NCBI GenBank assembly: GCA_009103225.1 | Contig: RHPI01000249.1 | Coordinates: 216,379 to 280,378, forward strand | Length of the DNA: 64,000 bases | From: Chlorokybus atmophyticus | Lineage: Eukaryota; Streptophyta; Chlorokybophyceae; Chlorokybales; Chlorokybaceae | Reading direction: 5' to 3' | In this document: piece after piece, positions 52,152 to 62,828 of the stretch | How the letters are laid out: each line of letters begins with the position of its first letter | How positions within the stretch are numbered: the first letter of the stretch is position 1 | The notes under the pieces: model-generated | What the model saw: the letters and a program-made list of their open reading frames with translations, nothing else | What the model was told of the DNA's origin: nothing | Database searches by the model: none | Position numbers and translations under genes: made by a program

Positions 52152-55081
52152 TCACGTGGAAGTGCAGTGAACGTTCACCCAATACTTGCCCTCTTGTACA
52201 CGGGCGCTGTCCTTGTCAAACATGGGGAGCAGCTGGATAATACTTTTTACTTGCTCCAGAGTCACGACATCGAGATGTGGACCGCCATGACGCTTTTCCC
52301 ATTTCAGAGCGATGCACTTTGTGTCGCTCGTCACATCCAGCTTCGTGTACCAGCGGACAAACACGACCTCCTTCCACACGCGCTCGCCGCTACCACCCCA
52401 CACCACCACGCGCAGAAAAAGGAGTGCCTGAGCCCACCACGTCACGTTCACACCGTCCTCATCACCTTCCAACTCAAGTGTAGAGAACCAAGGCCGCCCA
52501 TGGAACATCCCAGTTGCGCGCGCCATGCTGACTCCTGATGTCATGTACACCGCTGCGCCTCCGTTCACCACGCAAACAGCACGCCACCCGTCGGCCAACT
52601 CCAATTGTTTCCTCCTCAACCAGCTGTCCAGGGTGGCAGGCAGCTTGTCGGCGAATGGAGTCTTCAAGGCGACTTGGCGGCTACGCGCAGATCCGCTCCA
52701 GTGCGGGCTGGACTCCCTCCTTGTCAGCACATCCATCCGTAGCAACTTGTCCGTCTTCTCCATGACATTACAGCATTGCTGCTGCGCCTGCGCTATGACC
52801 GAGCGCATCTCGGGATCCACGACCATGCCATCCTCTCTCACATATTCCGCACAGCTCCATGCCTTCAGGATACGAGCCTGGTAGTCCCGGTTGTTGCCAC
52901 CACGCGCCCACCGTTTGATATTTTGGGCGTGCGTCTGCTCCATGCGGTTGGCGCTGAACCAATCTGGGTGTCCACTGCTGACAATTGCCGGCCCAAAATG
53001 AGTGAGCTGATGCATCTTCTCGATCTTCCAACCTGACTTCTGTACAGAATATGACGACAGTAGCGGATGCAACACTGCAGCTTTGAAGGCAGCCAGCTCG
53101 TTGTCGGCTGTGGTCAGGGTCTCTCTTGTGTGTTCATGCGCCTTCAGCAACTTCTTGTTCCACTGGGCAAGCGATGCGGCAGCAATGGTGAAGAAATCGT
53201 TGCCCTCACTGTCGAGCAGCAAACCGTCTGCGAGGACCGGCAGCTGCTGCAGCACCGCCACTTTCTCCACCACCTGAAAGGAGTGGTCGGACAGGAAGAA
53301 ATTTACTGTGCTTGTGGGTGCCTTGAAGTGCGAAACCCGCAGAGTCGCCTTGCATGCATTCAGCCTGTGCACATCTGCTCGTGAGCACGTGTTGTTGGCT
53401 TTTGTGTTCAACACAAAAGCAACACCAAAGACATGCCTGGCCTGCAGAATCTGTCTCGTGGATGGACGCATTCGTTCCTTCACGGCGTCGTACACAGCAG
53501 CAAGCAGGTGGTCAATGATGCCTCCCAGCACATGCATTGCGTCAGGGGCAAGACGAGAGTAGCAGTCAGCTCCCGGCACCCGCGACTGTCGCCAACCCCA
53601 CAGTGCATTCTGTTGCCAAACCACATTGCCTGGTTTCACGGAAAGCCATTCATCCTCACGAATGCCGATAATTTAACCGTTACCTCCTCGACATGCATGG
53701 AGTGTTGCTCTTTGAAAGCCTTGGCTGTCTGGCGTGCATTCCTAACACCGCTATGCAGGTCCGCCCGCAGTTAACGTATTGCTGGTGTGTAGAAGGCCTC
53801 GGTTCTCAATTCCCAGTCCTCATCCATCTCCAACAGATCTGATTTGGTAACGAGACAAACATCGCAAGGATGTCGTGTTTGGTTGCCCGACACAGTGCGT
53901 GCGAGTGTGGCAGGCTCCTACAACACGACAAACTCAGATGTTTTACTGACAACATCCTCCATGCACTGTTTGCTGGCAGGCTGCATCCGGTTACAACCAT
54001 TCATGCCCACTACCTACAAATCGCTGATGTAGTTGGCAAGTGTGAGAAACACACGACGCTCGATGCCATTCAGGTCGATGAGCTGCAGACCTTCCCAACT
54101 CGCCCGCTTCACATCCCCTAACACTACATTTAAAGCGTCATGAAAAATTTCACGTTTCCAAATGGAGAACGATTCCTTGCCCTGCGCCCAGGTGGGTTGC
54201 CCGGCCACTGCGTGAACCACCGGCAGAAGCGCTATCATAACAACCCCCATGTTGCTAGCATACATGTCCCAGCTGTAGTTGGCAAGCGATGCCATCAGAG
54301 GGTAGCCAGAGCGCTTGCCCGCGCTGTCCAGCGTGGTCTTGTCACTGTACAGAATGGCAGGCGCCAAGTAGGACGCTTCCCCCACCTCTCTCCTCAAATC
54401 CACCTCCACATCCTTCCACCAATCGCCCGTGGAAGGATGGCCAAAGCTGTGCTCGTCACCAGTGTACTGGAGATTGAAGCCATTGGCGGCATGTGGATTG
54501 CCATACAACCGCGCGAGCCATACCTGCTCCGACCAAGAGCATTACTTACTATGCTGGCCTCAGAATAGATACTGCATCGATACTGCATTAGGTACTGCAT
54601 TTCACAGACCTTGGCCGGCATATATGTGACGCAGATGTCCTGATCCTCAGGGTCTCCAGGCTTGCACAGGTCAGCCGTTACGTAGTTCTGATACGGCAGC
54701 ACACTCGCATGTGCATATGTGACATGGCTCTGATGGTTGAAGCACATGCACCGCACACCGTGAACACACCTCAGACTGAGAGAAAGCAATCGTGGTCCGG
54801 AGGTAGCTGGCCGCATGCACACCGGTCTCCCACTGGAGCTCTTCCGTCAGGAAGTGTGCATTTCGGATGCACTTGATGATCCGCCCCATGTCGGAGGCCG
54901 ACAGGCCTTGGCCGTTGTTGCACTGCACGAATGCCACTGCAAGAGCATGCTCCGAGCCATACCACCTGGATTCCGACGCGTGCGAAGGGACGCCTCCACT
55001 TCCATGTTGGCGTGCCACAGGTTTCTCAGGCACACGCACACATCGAAAGCCCTCGTTCACTTCCTCCTCCTCCTGTTGCTG
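52152..55081 (-). pseudogene. Plavaka-type (CACTA-related) transposase, broken; N-terminus in assembly gap
   Basis: The minus-strand pieces fit one large transposase. From the N-terminal side: WYGSEHALAVAFVQCNNGQG (about 54960), LCKPGD (about 54665), TGDWW, then APAILYSDKTTLDSAGKRSG and YPLMASLANYSWDMYAS (about 54390-54220), where DKT and the Y-P-L/V pattern are hallmarks of this group. Then come HPCDVCLVTKSDLLEMDEDW (about 53870) and the long open C-terminal part 53639-52152 with LAPDAMHVLGGIIDHLL and, at the end, KYWVN. In-frame stops and unresolved junctions at about 54010 and 53930 show it is inactive as sequenced, or has introns I cannot place. A run of N cuts its start. Confidence 0.75.
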
Positions 55082-55379
55082 NNNNNNNNNNNNNNNNNNN
55101 NNNNNNNNNNNNNNNNNNNNNNNNNNNNNNNNNNNNNNNNNNNNNNNNNNNNNNNNNNNNNNNNNNNNNNNNNNNNNNNNNNNNNNNNNNNNNNNNNNNN
55201 NNNNNNNNNNNNNNNNNNNNNNNNNNNNNNNNNNNNNNNNNNNNNNNNNNNNNNNNNNNNNNNNNNNNNNNNNNNNNNNNNNNNNNNNNNNNNNNNNNNN
55301 NNNNNNNNNNNNNNNNNNNNNNNNNNNNNNNNNNNNNNNNNNNNNNNNNNNNNNNNNNNNNNNNNNNNNNNNNNNNNNN
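55082..55379. other. Assembly gap (298 N)
   Basis: This is unresolved sequence. Open frames that span it are meaningless. It probably hides the first part of the transposase gene. Confidence 0.99.
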
Positions 55380-55440
55380 ACCGCTACCGCTACCCTTGCA
55401 TGCCAGAGGCGGGAAACTTGGCCGCCAGTCACTGGCTCCG

Positions 55441-55611
55441 TCGTACCATTATAATGGTACGAACGAGCCATTGCACGTCCAGGGTGAGTCTCTGGATATT
55501 TTTATATACATATATATACTGATTGAACCGTTTCAATGGTACGAAGATGCCTTTGCCAAAAGGTATAGGCATTGTACAAAGGTACCATTGAAATGGTACC
55601 TTTGTACAATG
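55441..55611. repeat. Palindromes of the ATGGTAC family (locus 3)
   Basis: TCGTACCATT/AATGGTACGA arms lie at 55441-55462. A 20-bp-armed palindrome CATTGTACAAAGGTACCATT with a 2-nt spacer lies at 55570-55611. A single ATGGTACGA lies between them. The outer bases of the first resemble locus 1 (GGCTC, GTCGTACCAT). Confidence 0.85.
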
Positions 55612-55792
55612 GCAATGACAGTTCGCACTATTGACAACTCTGGCAATGTCAGTCCCCCTGCGCATGAAAACACCATTGATAGCTCCGCCAGGCTATGCCC
55701 TTACAGGGGCGTGATGCCGAGGGTATGTGGCGTTTGGAGAATCGTTGGCGGCGCTACCAGGGGCGTAGTGGGCATTGTAGTCGAGGTCCGGT

Positions 55793-56741
55793 ATGAATTC
55801 CATGTTCGCACAGGGCGGGCAGGGTGCCGGAGGGGTGTCCTCGGTGTCAAACCCCACCAAGACTACCAAGGGCACATCCAATGACAACAGTGACTCGGGC
55901 GATATCTTACAGGGCTCCCCCTCCGAGTGGGCAAAGGCACACCACAATACTGCCGCTAAGAAAATCCGACCCACCAGCAGCTGCGACCACGGCGACATGA
56001 TTGAAGGGACCAAACAAGACTGGCTTAACCAAGGTGGGTTCTTCGATGCACTGTCACGATGCACTGTCAATGCCACATGCTAGGGTTCTTTTATCTTGCA
56101 CATGCACAGCCTCAAGTATCTTGCACTTGACATACATTGTCAATACCACATGCACACCCACATGCACAACCTCCAGTGTCATGCACATGAACAGCATGAC
56201 CAATCTCGCAAATGCACAGCCTATTTCTACTTGCGGGAGCTCGCAAGTCGCAAAAGAGAAGCTGCGGAGTACCACGAACGGGTAATCCATGACCTAGTTT
56301 AATGTTTCCAGCGGTAATTAAGCAGTATGCTTGCAAATTGCCATGTTGGTCAGAGTGAACCAAGAGCAGCGCGGCAGGCTGACTGTCTGCCTGGCGGAGT
56401 GCAACAAAGCGGAAGACGAGGTAAGCGTGTGTATGCTGATGGGCTAGTCCTCTGGCAGCACGCCACTCTTACAGCATTATCAAATGCAGGTGGTCACTCT
56501 CAAAGCGACCATCAAGCGCATGCGCGTGCACGGCGAGGCGCTGACATTCAAGATGAAGGACGAAGTAGCCAGTGTACTATTAGCGAGCGAGGCAGCGGAT
56601 GAAGATGACTCCGGCGTTGAAGCAGAAGACTCGTCGGAGGAGGAACATGAGGAGGGGGTTTGGAGAGGAGTTCTGAGGCAGGCATCACGGGTTGACAAGC
56701 TGCGCATGAGTCCAACAGCTAGACTCAATGTTATAGGGTAG
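55793..56741 (+). CDS. Small spliced gene, coiled-coil with acidic tail, function unknown
   Basis: Four exons join in one frame: 55793-about 56034 (ends KQDWLNQ), about 56220-56279 (YFYLRELASRKREAAEYHER), about 56319-56420 (NQEQRGRLTVCLAECNKAED) and 56490-56741 (VVTLKATIKRMRVHGEALTF, then a run rich in Asp/Glu/Ser). The product is about 215 residues with no stop. It looks helical with a strongly acidic C-terminal third. I do not recognise it. Its place beside the transposase and the lack of decay suggest an accessory gene of the island, which is inference. Confidence 0.5.
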
Positions 56742-58140
56742 TTTTATGCGCAAGTCAGCTGCTCAGTCATACGTGGACATACTCTCACCACTGCCCGTAC
56801 ATTGTATATATTGTGGGCTTTTAGGTGCAAGACCAAACAATCAGTCCAAGGTTTGTACAAGCTGCATGGCATGTTAGTGTTGGCTTACGGCAAGAATTGC
56901 CAACTTTTGTCAAACGGCAAGGGTCACATATTAACAGCAGTGTAACGGCAAAGAAACTGCCGGCTATTGCTGTCAGCTGTCCGTAACTACCGGCTAACGG
57001 CCGTCTGTGCACATCAATCAAAGGGTAACTGGTTGACAACTCTTGGCCGGTTAGTGCCACTCACAACCACTTTCGGCCCGCGGCCGTCTGCGTCAGTCCA
57101 CTTAAGCCAACGGCAAACCCAACAGTCCAAAAGTAATATTTCAGGCATCGACAGGCAGGCTCAGGCAGGCTTAGGCACCGGTCAGTCCCTCAGTCCTTAG
57201 TCAGTCACCGTGTAAAATTTGCAATAATGTACCTTCCCGTTACATTGCCCCCCACTTAAGAACGCTGACGTCTTCGACAGCTGCGTATGCTTAGCTGGGG
57301 AAGTATCCCAGGGGTTTGTTGGGTCGGTCACCGGCCCCACGGTCAAGGACCGGCCAACTTAGGCCCATACCGGTCAACGCGCGCATAGCACCGCTGCCGG
57401 CCCCACAGGTCGCATCGCGACAAGCAGGTCGCGTCCTGCCGCGTCAACTGAACATCGGCGCGACTGCCATAAGGCAAGTCGCGACCCATTGATAATGGTA
57501 CTTATAATGTGACCATGTACACTGGATTGAGAAACAGCGAGCGCGAAATTCGTGTGCAACTTGCAACTTGCAACTTGAAGGCAGGAATTGAACCTGGGTC
57601 TCAAGCTCCAATGACCAATGTCACAGATGCCGGCGTCGCCACCGACAACCCTTCAATCCTCTACCCCAACACTCGACCACAAAAGACTTGGTGCTTTTAT
57701 GGTCGATTTGTGGTAATTTAATGTAACTCCCCTTTCAATCCTCTACCCAACACCCATGCCAACGACCCTACCCATGCCGCCGCCATGACTATCGTGTTAA
57801 GAACCCACGTTCCCCCATTCACTATCAGCCATACCTTTAACCAGTTTGGTTGATGTTAATCAATTAGGGTAAGAATCGTGGATATCACCCGTTGGGACTC
57901 ATAACTTTAATAAGACTCATATAAGGGTCTTAATTAAGCATAGAGCGAGGAACCAATGGAGCTTGGCATATAATTGACCAATTAAGGTCATATAAAATGA
58001 TGTCAAGGTGAAAACCTTAAATAAGGGAAAAGCCCTTGACAGGCAAGAAGCAACTTGAAGCAACGGATTAAGAAACCTCAACAAGGCCCATGTATAACCT
58101 ACTTACCGCATATTGTAGTACATTGCCAGAATGCCATGAC
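56742..58140. repeat. Patchwork of LTR fragments and a tRNA-like stretch
   Basis: At 57235-57260 the minus strand reads a G-rich tract (GTGGGGGGCAA) followed by TGTAACGGGAAGG, matching the start of an LTR and related to the same point of the element at 40.4 kb. A ~50-bp block (GACCACAAAAGACTTGGTGC and onward) at 57668-57722 is shared with 42378-42430. The following 57724-57830 is related to 40243-40350. Between them, 57584-57594 is a good polymerase III B box on the minus strand (GGTTCAATTCC). No gene is seen. Confidence 0.6.
57580..57660 (-). repeat. Possible tRNA-derived (SINE-like) sequence
   Basis: The minus strand carries the B box GGTTCAATTCC preceded by GAGACCCA, and a weak A-box-like GGTGGCGACGCCGG about 50 bp upstream. 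It does not fold into a convincing complete tRNA by eye, so a tRNA relic or SINE head is more likely than a functional tRNA gene. Confidence 0.3.
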
Positions 58141-59413
58141 CGTTGCTGTAGCTGCAACTAGCAGGCGTTGACCAACCGGATCAACCCTTGCAGATCAAGA
58201 TAGTTCTTTGCTGTTGCGGAGTCATTGAGGGACTGTGCGGGCTGAGCGTTCCGCTGGTCGCCCGCCCCGGCCCGGTTGGACTTGCCAGGAGCGGGTGAGC
58301 TCGCAAGCCGCTGCTCGTCAGCAGCGGCTTGCGAGCGCCTCACCAAGCATAGTCGTCGTGGCGGCTGCAGTGGTGACGGCAGAGGCGGCCGCAAGAAGAA
58401 CCCCAGACTGGGACGGCCTGCTCCCGCCCACCCGGCCATCTACCTTAAGCTTAATGCCGCCGACGCCACCGACCACCTGCGCGGCCACGGCGCAGACCTC
58501 AACTTCAATAAGTCAAAACCTCAAATGTTGGGCTTTAAAAAGGGTTTAAGTTGATACGATGGTCCGCAACCAAATGAAATGAATGAAATTGTCGTCGCCA
58601 AGGGCGAGCTCATGCGGTTGCCGGTACATGGATAGTATGCCTAACGCTAGCGGGCGTGTGTGTTAGGCACAAAAATAAATGATGTTGCATTCTCAAGCGA
58701 AGTGTTTAAAACCGGCGATGTTAATATGATGTGTCTTATCAATCATCACGTCGTAACTTGGTACACGTATCATGCATATAGTGCGATATGCAGCATGATT
58801 GACAAGATGTGGACATATATTAAAGACTTCAGTTCAAAATCCCATAGTCTATAGCACGGTGCTTATAAGGGCGGAATCTGGGGAAAGGGAAGAGAAGCAG
58901 GCAGTAATCATAAACCGATGTTTGTAAAACCACGAGGCTTAGTCAAGAGCATATATGTCACGCAAAGAAGGCCCGATTGCAGGTGTGTCTCGCAATTGGG
59001 GTGAGTACATCAAAGCGCGCAAGTGTGCGTTTGGGTGGAGCTGCAGGGCAGCATGCAGGGTTGGCAGCAGAGTGAAAGCAGTTGCGGAGTCCAAGTGCGA
59101 GAGTAGTGGTGGAGCCGCAGTGTGTAAGAAGGCAGCTGAGGGGGAAACAAACTAGGTGGTCCTTTTGTACCAGCAAAAAGTAGTAGTCACTTAACAAGCT
59201 CTTGAACAAGAACACTTGGGGAAATGCACACAGCAGTCTCAATCATGCATTCGTGTGATTTTTTGCAAGCTTAGTAGAATGAGATTACGCACCACAAGCA
59301 CCGATCTCGCACAATAAAAGTGTATGCCAGTTTAACATGCATGCATGCAGAAACAGGCAAGCATGATCACCGTAAGACAGTAGAGAACCTCAACATAATG
59401 TACACACCATTAT
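58141..59413. other. No supportable gene; one hairpin
   Basis: A perfect hairpin with 16-bp arms and a CGTC loop lies at 58300-58335 (CTCGCAAGCCGCTGCT and complement). A short repeat of ATGAAATGAATGAA near 58575 could be a retroposon tail. The small open frames, such as 58955-59155, show no recognisable features. Confidence 0.45.
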
Positions 59414-59523
59414 TGTAACGATGCTCGTGCTCACATACTCAGCACACAAGTCATACAACACATGTGTGCACACATGTGTTGTATGACTTGTGTGCTGAGT
59501 ATGTGAGCACGAGCATCGTTACA
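59414..59523. repeat. Perfect 110-bp palindrome at the left end of Gypsy element 2
   Basis: The two 55-bp arms are exactly complementary with no spacer (axis between 59468 and 59469). The ends read TGTAAC and GTTACA, as LTR termini do. The retroelement's primer-binding site begins one base later. It therefore occupies the place of the 5' LTR, or of its 3' end. Confidence 0.95.
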
Positions 59524-59524
59524 G

Positions 59525-59537
59525 TGGTATTGGAGCC
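59525..59537 (+). promoter_or_regulatory. Primer-binding site of Gypsy element 2
   Basis: TGGTATTGGAGCC differs at few positions from the TGGTATCAGAGC type complementary to initiator methionine tRNA. It lies one base after the TACA end and upstream of gag, as expected. Confidence 0.7.
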
Positions 59538-59598
59538 CTTTGAGTGGTTGGCTTTCTTGTTTTAAGGGGATATTGACTATCTCTTTGGTGTGTGAGGT

Positions 59599-60603
59599 AT
59601 GTTTTTGTTTATGGACGCTACCATGGATGATGCACGTGTTGTGGAGCTTCAGCAAGTGCTGGTGGCTGCTCATGAGGAGCTGCAACGTGTCCAAGCATCT
59701 GCCCAAGCTCAAGCGGCACAATTTCAACAAGCCATGGCGCAAGCTCGCGCGTCCGCGTCCATTACAGCTCCTGTGGTTGCTCCATCAGCCTCTCGTCATG
59801 TGAAGCTACTAAAACCAAAGTCATTCAAGGGTCAAAGGGACGGTGACTGTGTCGAGGAGTGGGTGTTTGACGTTTCGACATGGTTGAAGCTCACCGAGGT
59901 ACCCATACATCTCCGTGTCGATGTGGCTGCTACTTTCTTTGAGGGAGCTGCACTTGTGTGGTGGCGTCATCGTTGTGCTCGTGTGGAAGCTGGTCTTGAG
60001 GTTCCTTTCACTACCGTGGCTGAGCTGGCTGCTGAGGTGAAGAAACAGTTCGTACCGGTGGAGAGTGTGAAGACGGCGCGCGACCAGCTCTCTACGCTTG
60101 TGCAATCGCAGTCCGTGATGGCCTATACCTCTGCGTTTCAGCGTCTTGTGCTCTCCGTACCCATGACTGAGGAGGAGCAGCTAGACCGCTACACGCGCGG
60201 GTTGAAGACTCTTTGTCGCAAGGAAGTTGATCTTCGTGACGCGAAGACTCTCGCGGAGGCCATTCGCATCGCCGAGCGTACAGACGTGTTGTACTTCAAG
60301 GGGACTGCCAAATACGCTGATCGTGGACACTTCAATCAGTTTCGTGGAGGTTCGTATCGCTCGTACGCATCTGTTGGGGCTGGTTCGGGAGCTGTAGCAG
60401 CTCATGGGGCTGGCTCGGGGCCAATTCCAATGGAGTTGGGTGCTCTCCATGTCTCCAAGAAGGGGACAAGGGGTCGAGAAGATTCCAAGGCAGTTTGGAA
60501 GTGTTGGGAGTGCTGTTCCGCTGATCATGTGCGCTCTAGCTCCCCATCTTCAAAGCAAAGTCTGCTGCACATGCCCGCAACGCTCGCGGCGGTGGACGCG
60601 TGA
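59599..60603 (+). CDS. Gag of Gypsy element 2
   Basis: The N-terminal coiled coil (MDATMDDARVVELQQVLVAA) is followed by a retrotransposon Gag capsid core: EEWVFDVSTWLKLTEVP, FFEGAALVWWRHR, VKKQFVPVESVKTARDQLST and YTRGLKTLCRKEVDL. A zinc knuckle starts CWECCSADHV but the last Cys of the CCHC pattern reads as Ser, with the sequence degenerating after it. The start could be the ATG at 59599 or the later Met at residue 5. The frame ends at 60603 without passing cleanly into the protease. Confidence 0.85.
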   Translation: MFLFMDATMDDARVVELQQVLVAAHEELQRVQASAQAQAAQFQQAMAQARASASITAPVVAPSASRHVKLLKPKSFKGQRDGDCVEEWVFDVSTWLKLTEVPIHLRVDVAATFFEGAALVWWRHRCARVEAGLEVPFTTVAELAAEVKKQFVPVESVKTARDQLSTLVQSQSVMAYTSAFQRLVLSVPMTEEEQLDRYTRGLKTLCRKEVDLRDAKTLAEAIRIAERTDVLYFKGTAKYADRGHFNQFRGGSYRSYASVGAGSGAVAAHGAGSGPIPMELGALHVSKKGTRGREDSKAVWKCWECCSADHVRSSSPSSKQSLLHMPATLAAVDA

Positions 60604-60673
60604 ACATGGTGGAGGAGGATAGGTTACAGCTGGGAAACGGCTCACCTCAGTAGCTGAAGAGGCTCCTGCTGGG

Positions 60674-61504
60674 GTGGTGATGCAGCCTCACTATGATGTT
60701 GACGGTCCAGCGGCTGGCGTAGAAGCATTGTTGACGGTTGGCGGCATGTGCGCAACGGCAACGCAAAGCGGTATGTTTCGTATGCCCGACAAGGCGAGGC
60801 AGCTGTTTGGAGTCATGGCTCTGATCCGGGAGGGCAATGGGCCTTGGATGGAGTGTAAGATGCTAGTGGATTGCGGCGCGAACAGCAACTTTATGAGTCG
60901 TGAGGTTGCGCGTCGGCACAAGTGGCTGTCATGGGCAAATGCTGGCTCGGTGGCTCTGGCGGACGGCTATGCGCTAGAAGGAGGAGCTTCTAAGCAAAAC
61001 AAAGAGCTTGAGATGCACGTGGAGATGATGAAGGATCGCCTACGCTTTTGCTGCATCGAGCTGAACAATGGCTTTGATGGCATTTTGGGGCTGCCTTGGC
61101 TTTGAACACATAACCCCGCCATTAATTGGAGGAAGCGCGTGCTCGCTGCCCCGGAAGCCGGTGGTGAGGTCTTAGTGTGCTTCAATGCTTCAATGCAAGG
61201 CGAGTGTGTGGTTCAAGAGCATGTCAGGTGCGTCGAGGCTGCTAGCAATGTGCTGCATACGCGTGACGCGCACGACACGAAGGCGCGCCAGCAAGCTGCA
61301 CCACAACATGCTTCTAGCTCAAGGGGAGAGGTTCCGGAGCTGGTGTCACGAGTTTCTAAGACCGAGATGGAGCAGATCTGGTCCGGGAACGACGTGAAGG
61401 ATGCATGGCTGTGCATGGTGCGTGAAACACCTCCCAAGTCGGACTTGAAGCTGGTCGGCATTGTTACGGAAAGTTTGGAGGACCCTGAGGTGCAAGTTGC
61501 TTAA
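60674..61504 (+). pseudogene. Protease region of Gypsy element 2, one internal stop
   Basis: The active-site stretch is KMLVDCGANSNFMSREVARR, with D-C-G where D-S-G or D-T-G is usual. GFDGILGLPWL is the typical second-half motif. A TGA at 61103 lies in the same frame as the following NPAINWRKRVL; related elements have Arg here, so a CGA-to-TGA change is likely. The linker continues to 61504, where the frame changes into the RT. Confidence 0.8.
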
Positions 61505-62828
61505 GGAGTTCAAAGACGTCATGGTGGATGGGCTACCAGCTGGTCTGCCACCCACGCGAAGTGTTGATCACCGTGTGGAGCTGATAGAGGGCGTGCACAA
61601 GCCGCCGTATAGACCGGTGTACAAATTGTCTCCGGCTGAGCTCGAAGAGGCGAGCACCCAAGTCGAGGACCTTCTACAACGTCGGTACATCAGGCACAGC
61701 AAGTCTCCTTACGGTGCACCTATCCTACTTGTACGTAAAAAGAGCGGAGCCTTGCGCATGTGCACCGACTATCGGCCAGTCAACAACATCACCAAGAAGA
61801 ATGTGTTCCCTTTGCCAGAGTTGTTGGAGCAGCTCGAGGGTGCCAAGTTTTTCTCAAGCTTGGACCTAGCTGGTGGCTACCACCAGATCCGTGTTGCACC
61901 TGAAGACGTTGAGAAGACGGCTTTCAACACTTGCTACGGCCACTACGAGTGGTTGGTGATGTCCTTTGGCGTGACAAACGCTCCGGCAACCTTTCAAACC
62001 TTGATGAATGAGGTCTTTGCTGATCTGATCGGCAAGGGTGTGCTAGTGTACCTCGACGACATCCTTGTGTACATGAAGAGCAAGAGGGAGCACGTGGTGT
62101 TGCTACGCAAGGTGATGCAGCGTTTACGTCTAAACAAGTTGTTTGCTCAGCTCAACAAGTGCCGCTTCTTGCTTGAGGAGGTAGAGTACCTTGGCCACAT
62201 TGTATCCAAGCAAGAAATTAAGGTGGACCCGAACAGGATTGCCGCAATGCGCAATTGGGCTACTCCGAAGGACGTGAAGGGGGTCATGTCGTTCCTAGGG
62301 CTTGCCGGCTACTATCGCAAATTTGTGAAGGGCTTCTCGCACTTGGCGGCACCATTGACGGCGTTGCTAAGAAAGGGGGTGGCTTGGAGCTGGTCGGAGG
62401 CTGCAACAAAGGCATTTTCTGACTTGAAAGCGGCCCTAACAACGGCTCCCGTGCTGCTGCATCCCAACATGCAATTGCCCTTCGTGGTGGCGTGTGATGC
62501 GTCCGACAAGGCCATTGGGGCAGTTTTGCAGCAAGATCACGGCAACGGCATGCAACCGGTGGCCTATTTCAGCAAGAAGATGAGCGGATCTGAGCTCAAT
62601 TACCCTGTTCATGAGAAGGAATTGTTGGCGCAAATGCTAGCGCTACATCAATGGCGTTGTTTCCTTAAAGGCAAGCGCTTCACACTTGAAACGGACCACT
62701 CGCCATTGAGGTACCTTCAAACCCAGCCTCATCTCTCGCGTCGGCAAGCTCGTTGGCTTGAGTTCTTCCAACTCGTTGACTTTGAAGTGAAGTACAAGCC
62801 CGGCTCTTCAAGGTGGCGGACGCGTTGA
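61461..62828 (+). CDS. Reverse transcriptase and RNase H of Gypsy element 2
   Basis: RT motifs are complete: SPYGAPILLVRKKSGALRMC, FSSLDLAGGYHQIRV, MSFGVTNAPATFQTLMNEVF and the catalytic VYLDDILVY (YLDD). The connection reads FLGLAGYYRKFVKGFSHLAA. RNase H follows with VVACDASDKAIGAVL, YPVHEKELLA and LETDHSPLRYL. A frameshift at about 62810 interrupts the usual SSNVVADALSR transition into integrase. The catalytic residues are intact. Confidence 0.93.
   Translation: MLRKVWRTLRCKLLKEFKDVMVDGLPAGLPPTRSVDHRVELIEGVHKPPYRPVYKLSPAELEEASTQVEDLLQRRYIRHSKSPYGAPILLVRKKSGALRMCTDYRPVNNITKKNVFPLPELLEQLEGAKFFSSLDLAGGYHQIRVAPEDVEKTAFNTCYGHYEWLVMSFGVTNAPATFQTLMNEVFADLIGKGVLVYLDDILVYMKSKREHVVLLRKVMQRLRLNKLFAQLNKCRFLLEEVEYLGHIVSKQEIKVDPNRIAAMRNWATPKDVKGVMSFLGLAGYYRKFVKGFSHLAAPLTALLRKGVAWSWSEAATKAFSDLKAALTTAPVLLHPNMQLPFVVACDASDKAIGAVLQQDHGNGMQPVAYFSKKMSGSELNYPVHEKELLAQMLALHQWRCFLKGKRFTLETDHSPLRYLQTQPHLSRRQARWLEFFQLVDFEVKYKPGSSRWRTR

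Larger units (their letters stand above)
42592..56741. mobile_element. Candidate large Plavaka-type DNA transposon with multi-gene cargo (borders uncertain)
   Basis: A broken Plavaka-like transposase (52152-55081, minus) shares this interval with five other genes of a non-host character: an intact spliced gene of unknown function, an OTU protease, a RING-like protein, a Tudor-like/C5-methyltransferase fusion, and a small acidic protein. Short ATGGTAC palindromes recur at 45.3-45.4, 50.0-50.1 and 55.4-55.6 kb. LTR element remnants flank it on both sides. I could not find convincing terminal inverted repeats or a target duplication, so the limits given are simply the outermost supporting features. 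It could also be a patchwork of more than one element. Confidence 0.5.

Noticed and set aside
54671-55884. Several open frames crossing the N run
   Set aside because: Unknown bases cannot contain stops, so the length is artificial. Only the minus-strand part right of the gap fits the transposase.
57580-57660. A functional tRNA gene on the minus strand
   Set aside because: The B box is good, but no complete cloverleaf or clear acceptor stem could be drawn. It is kept only as a possible SINE-like relic.
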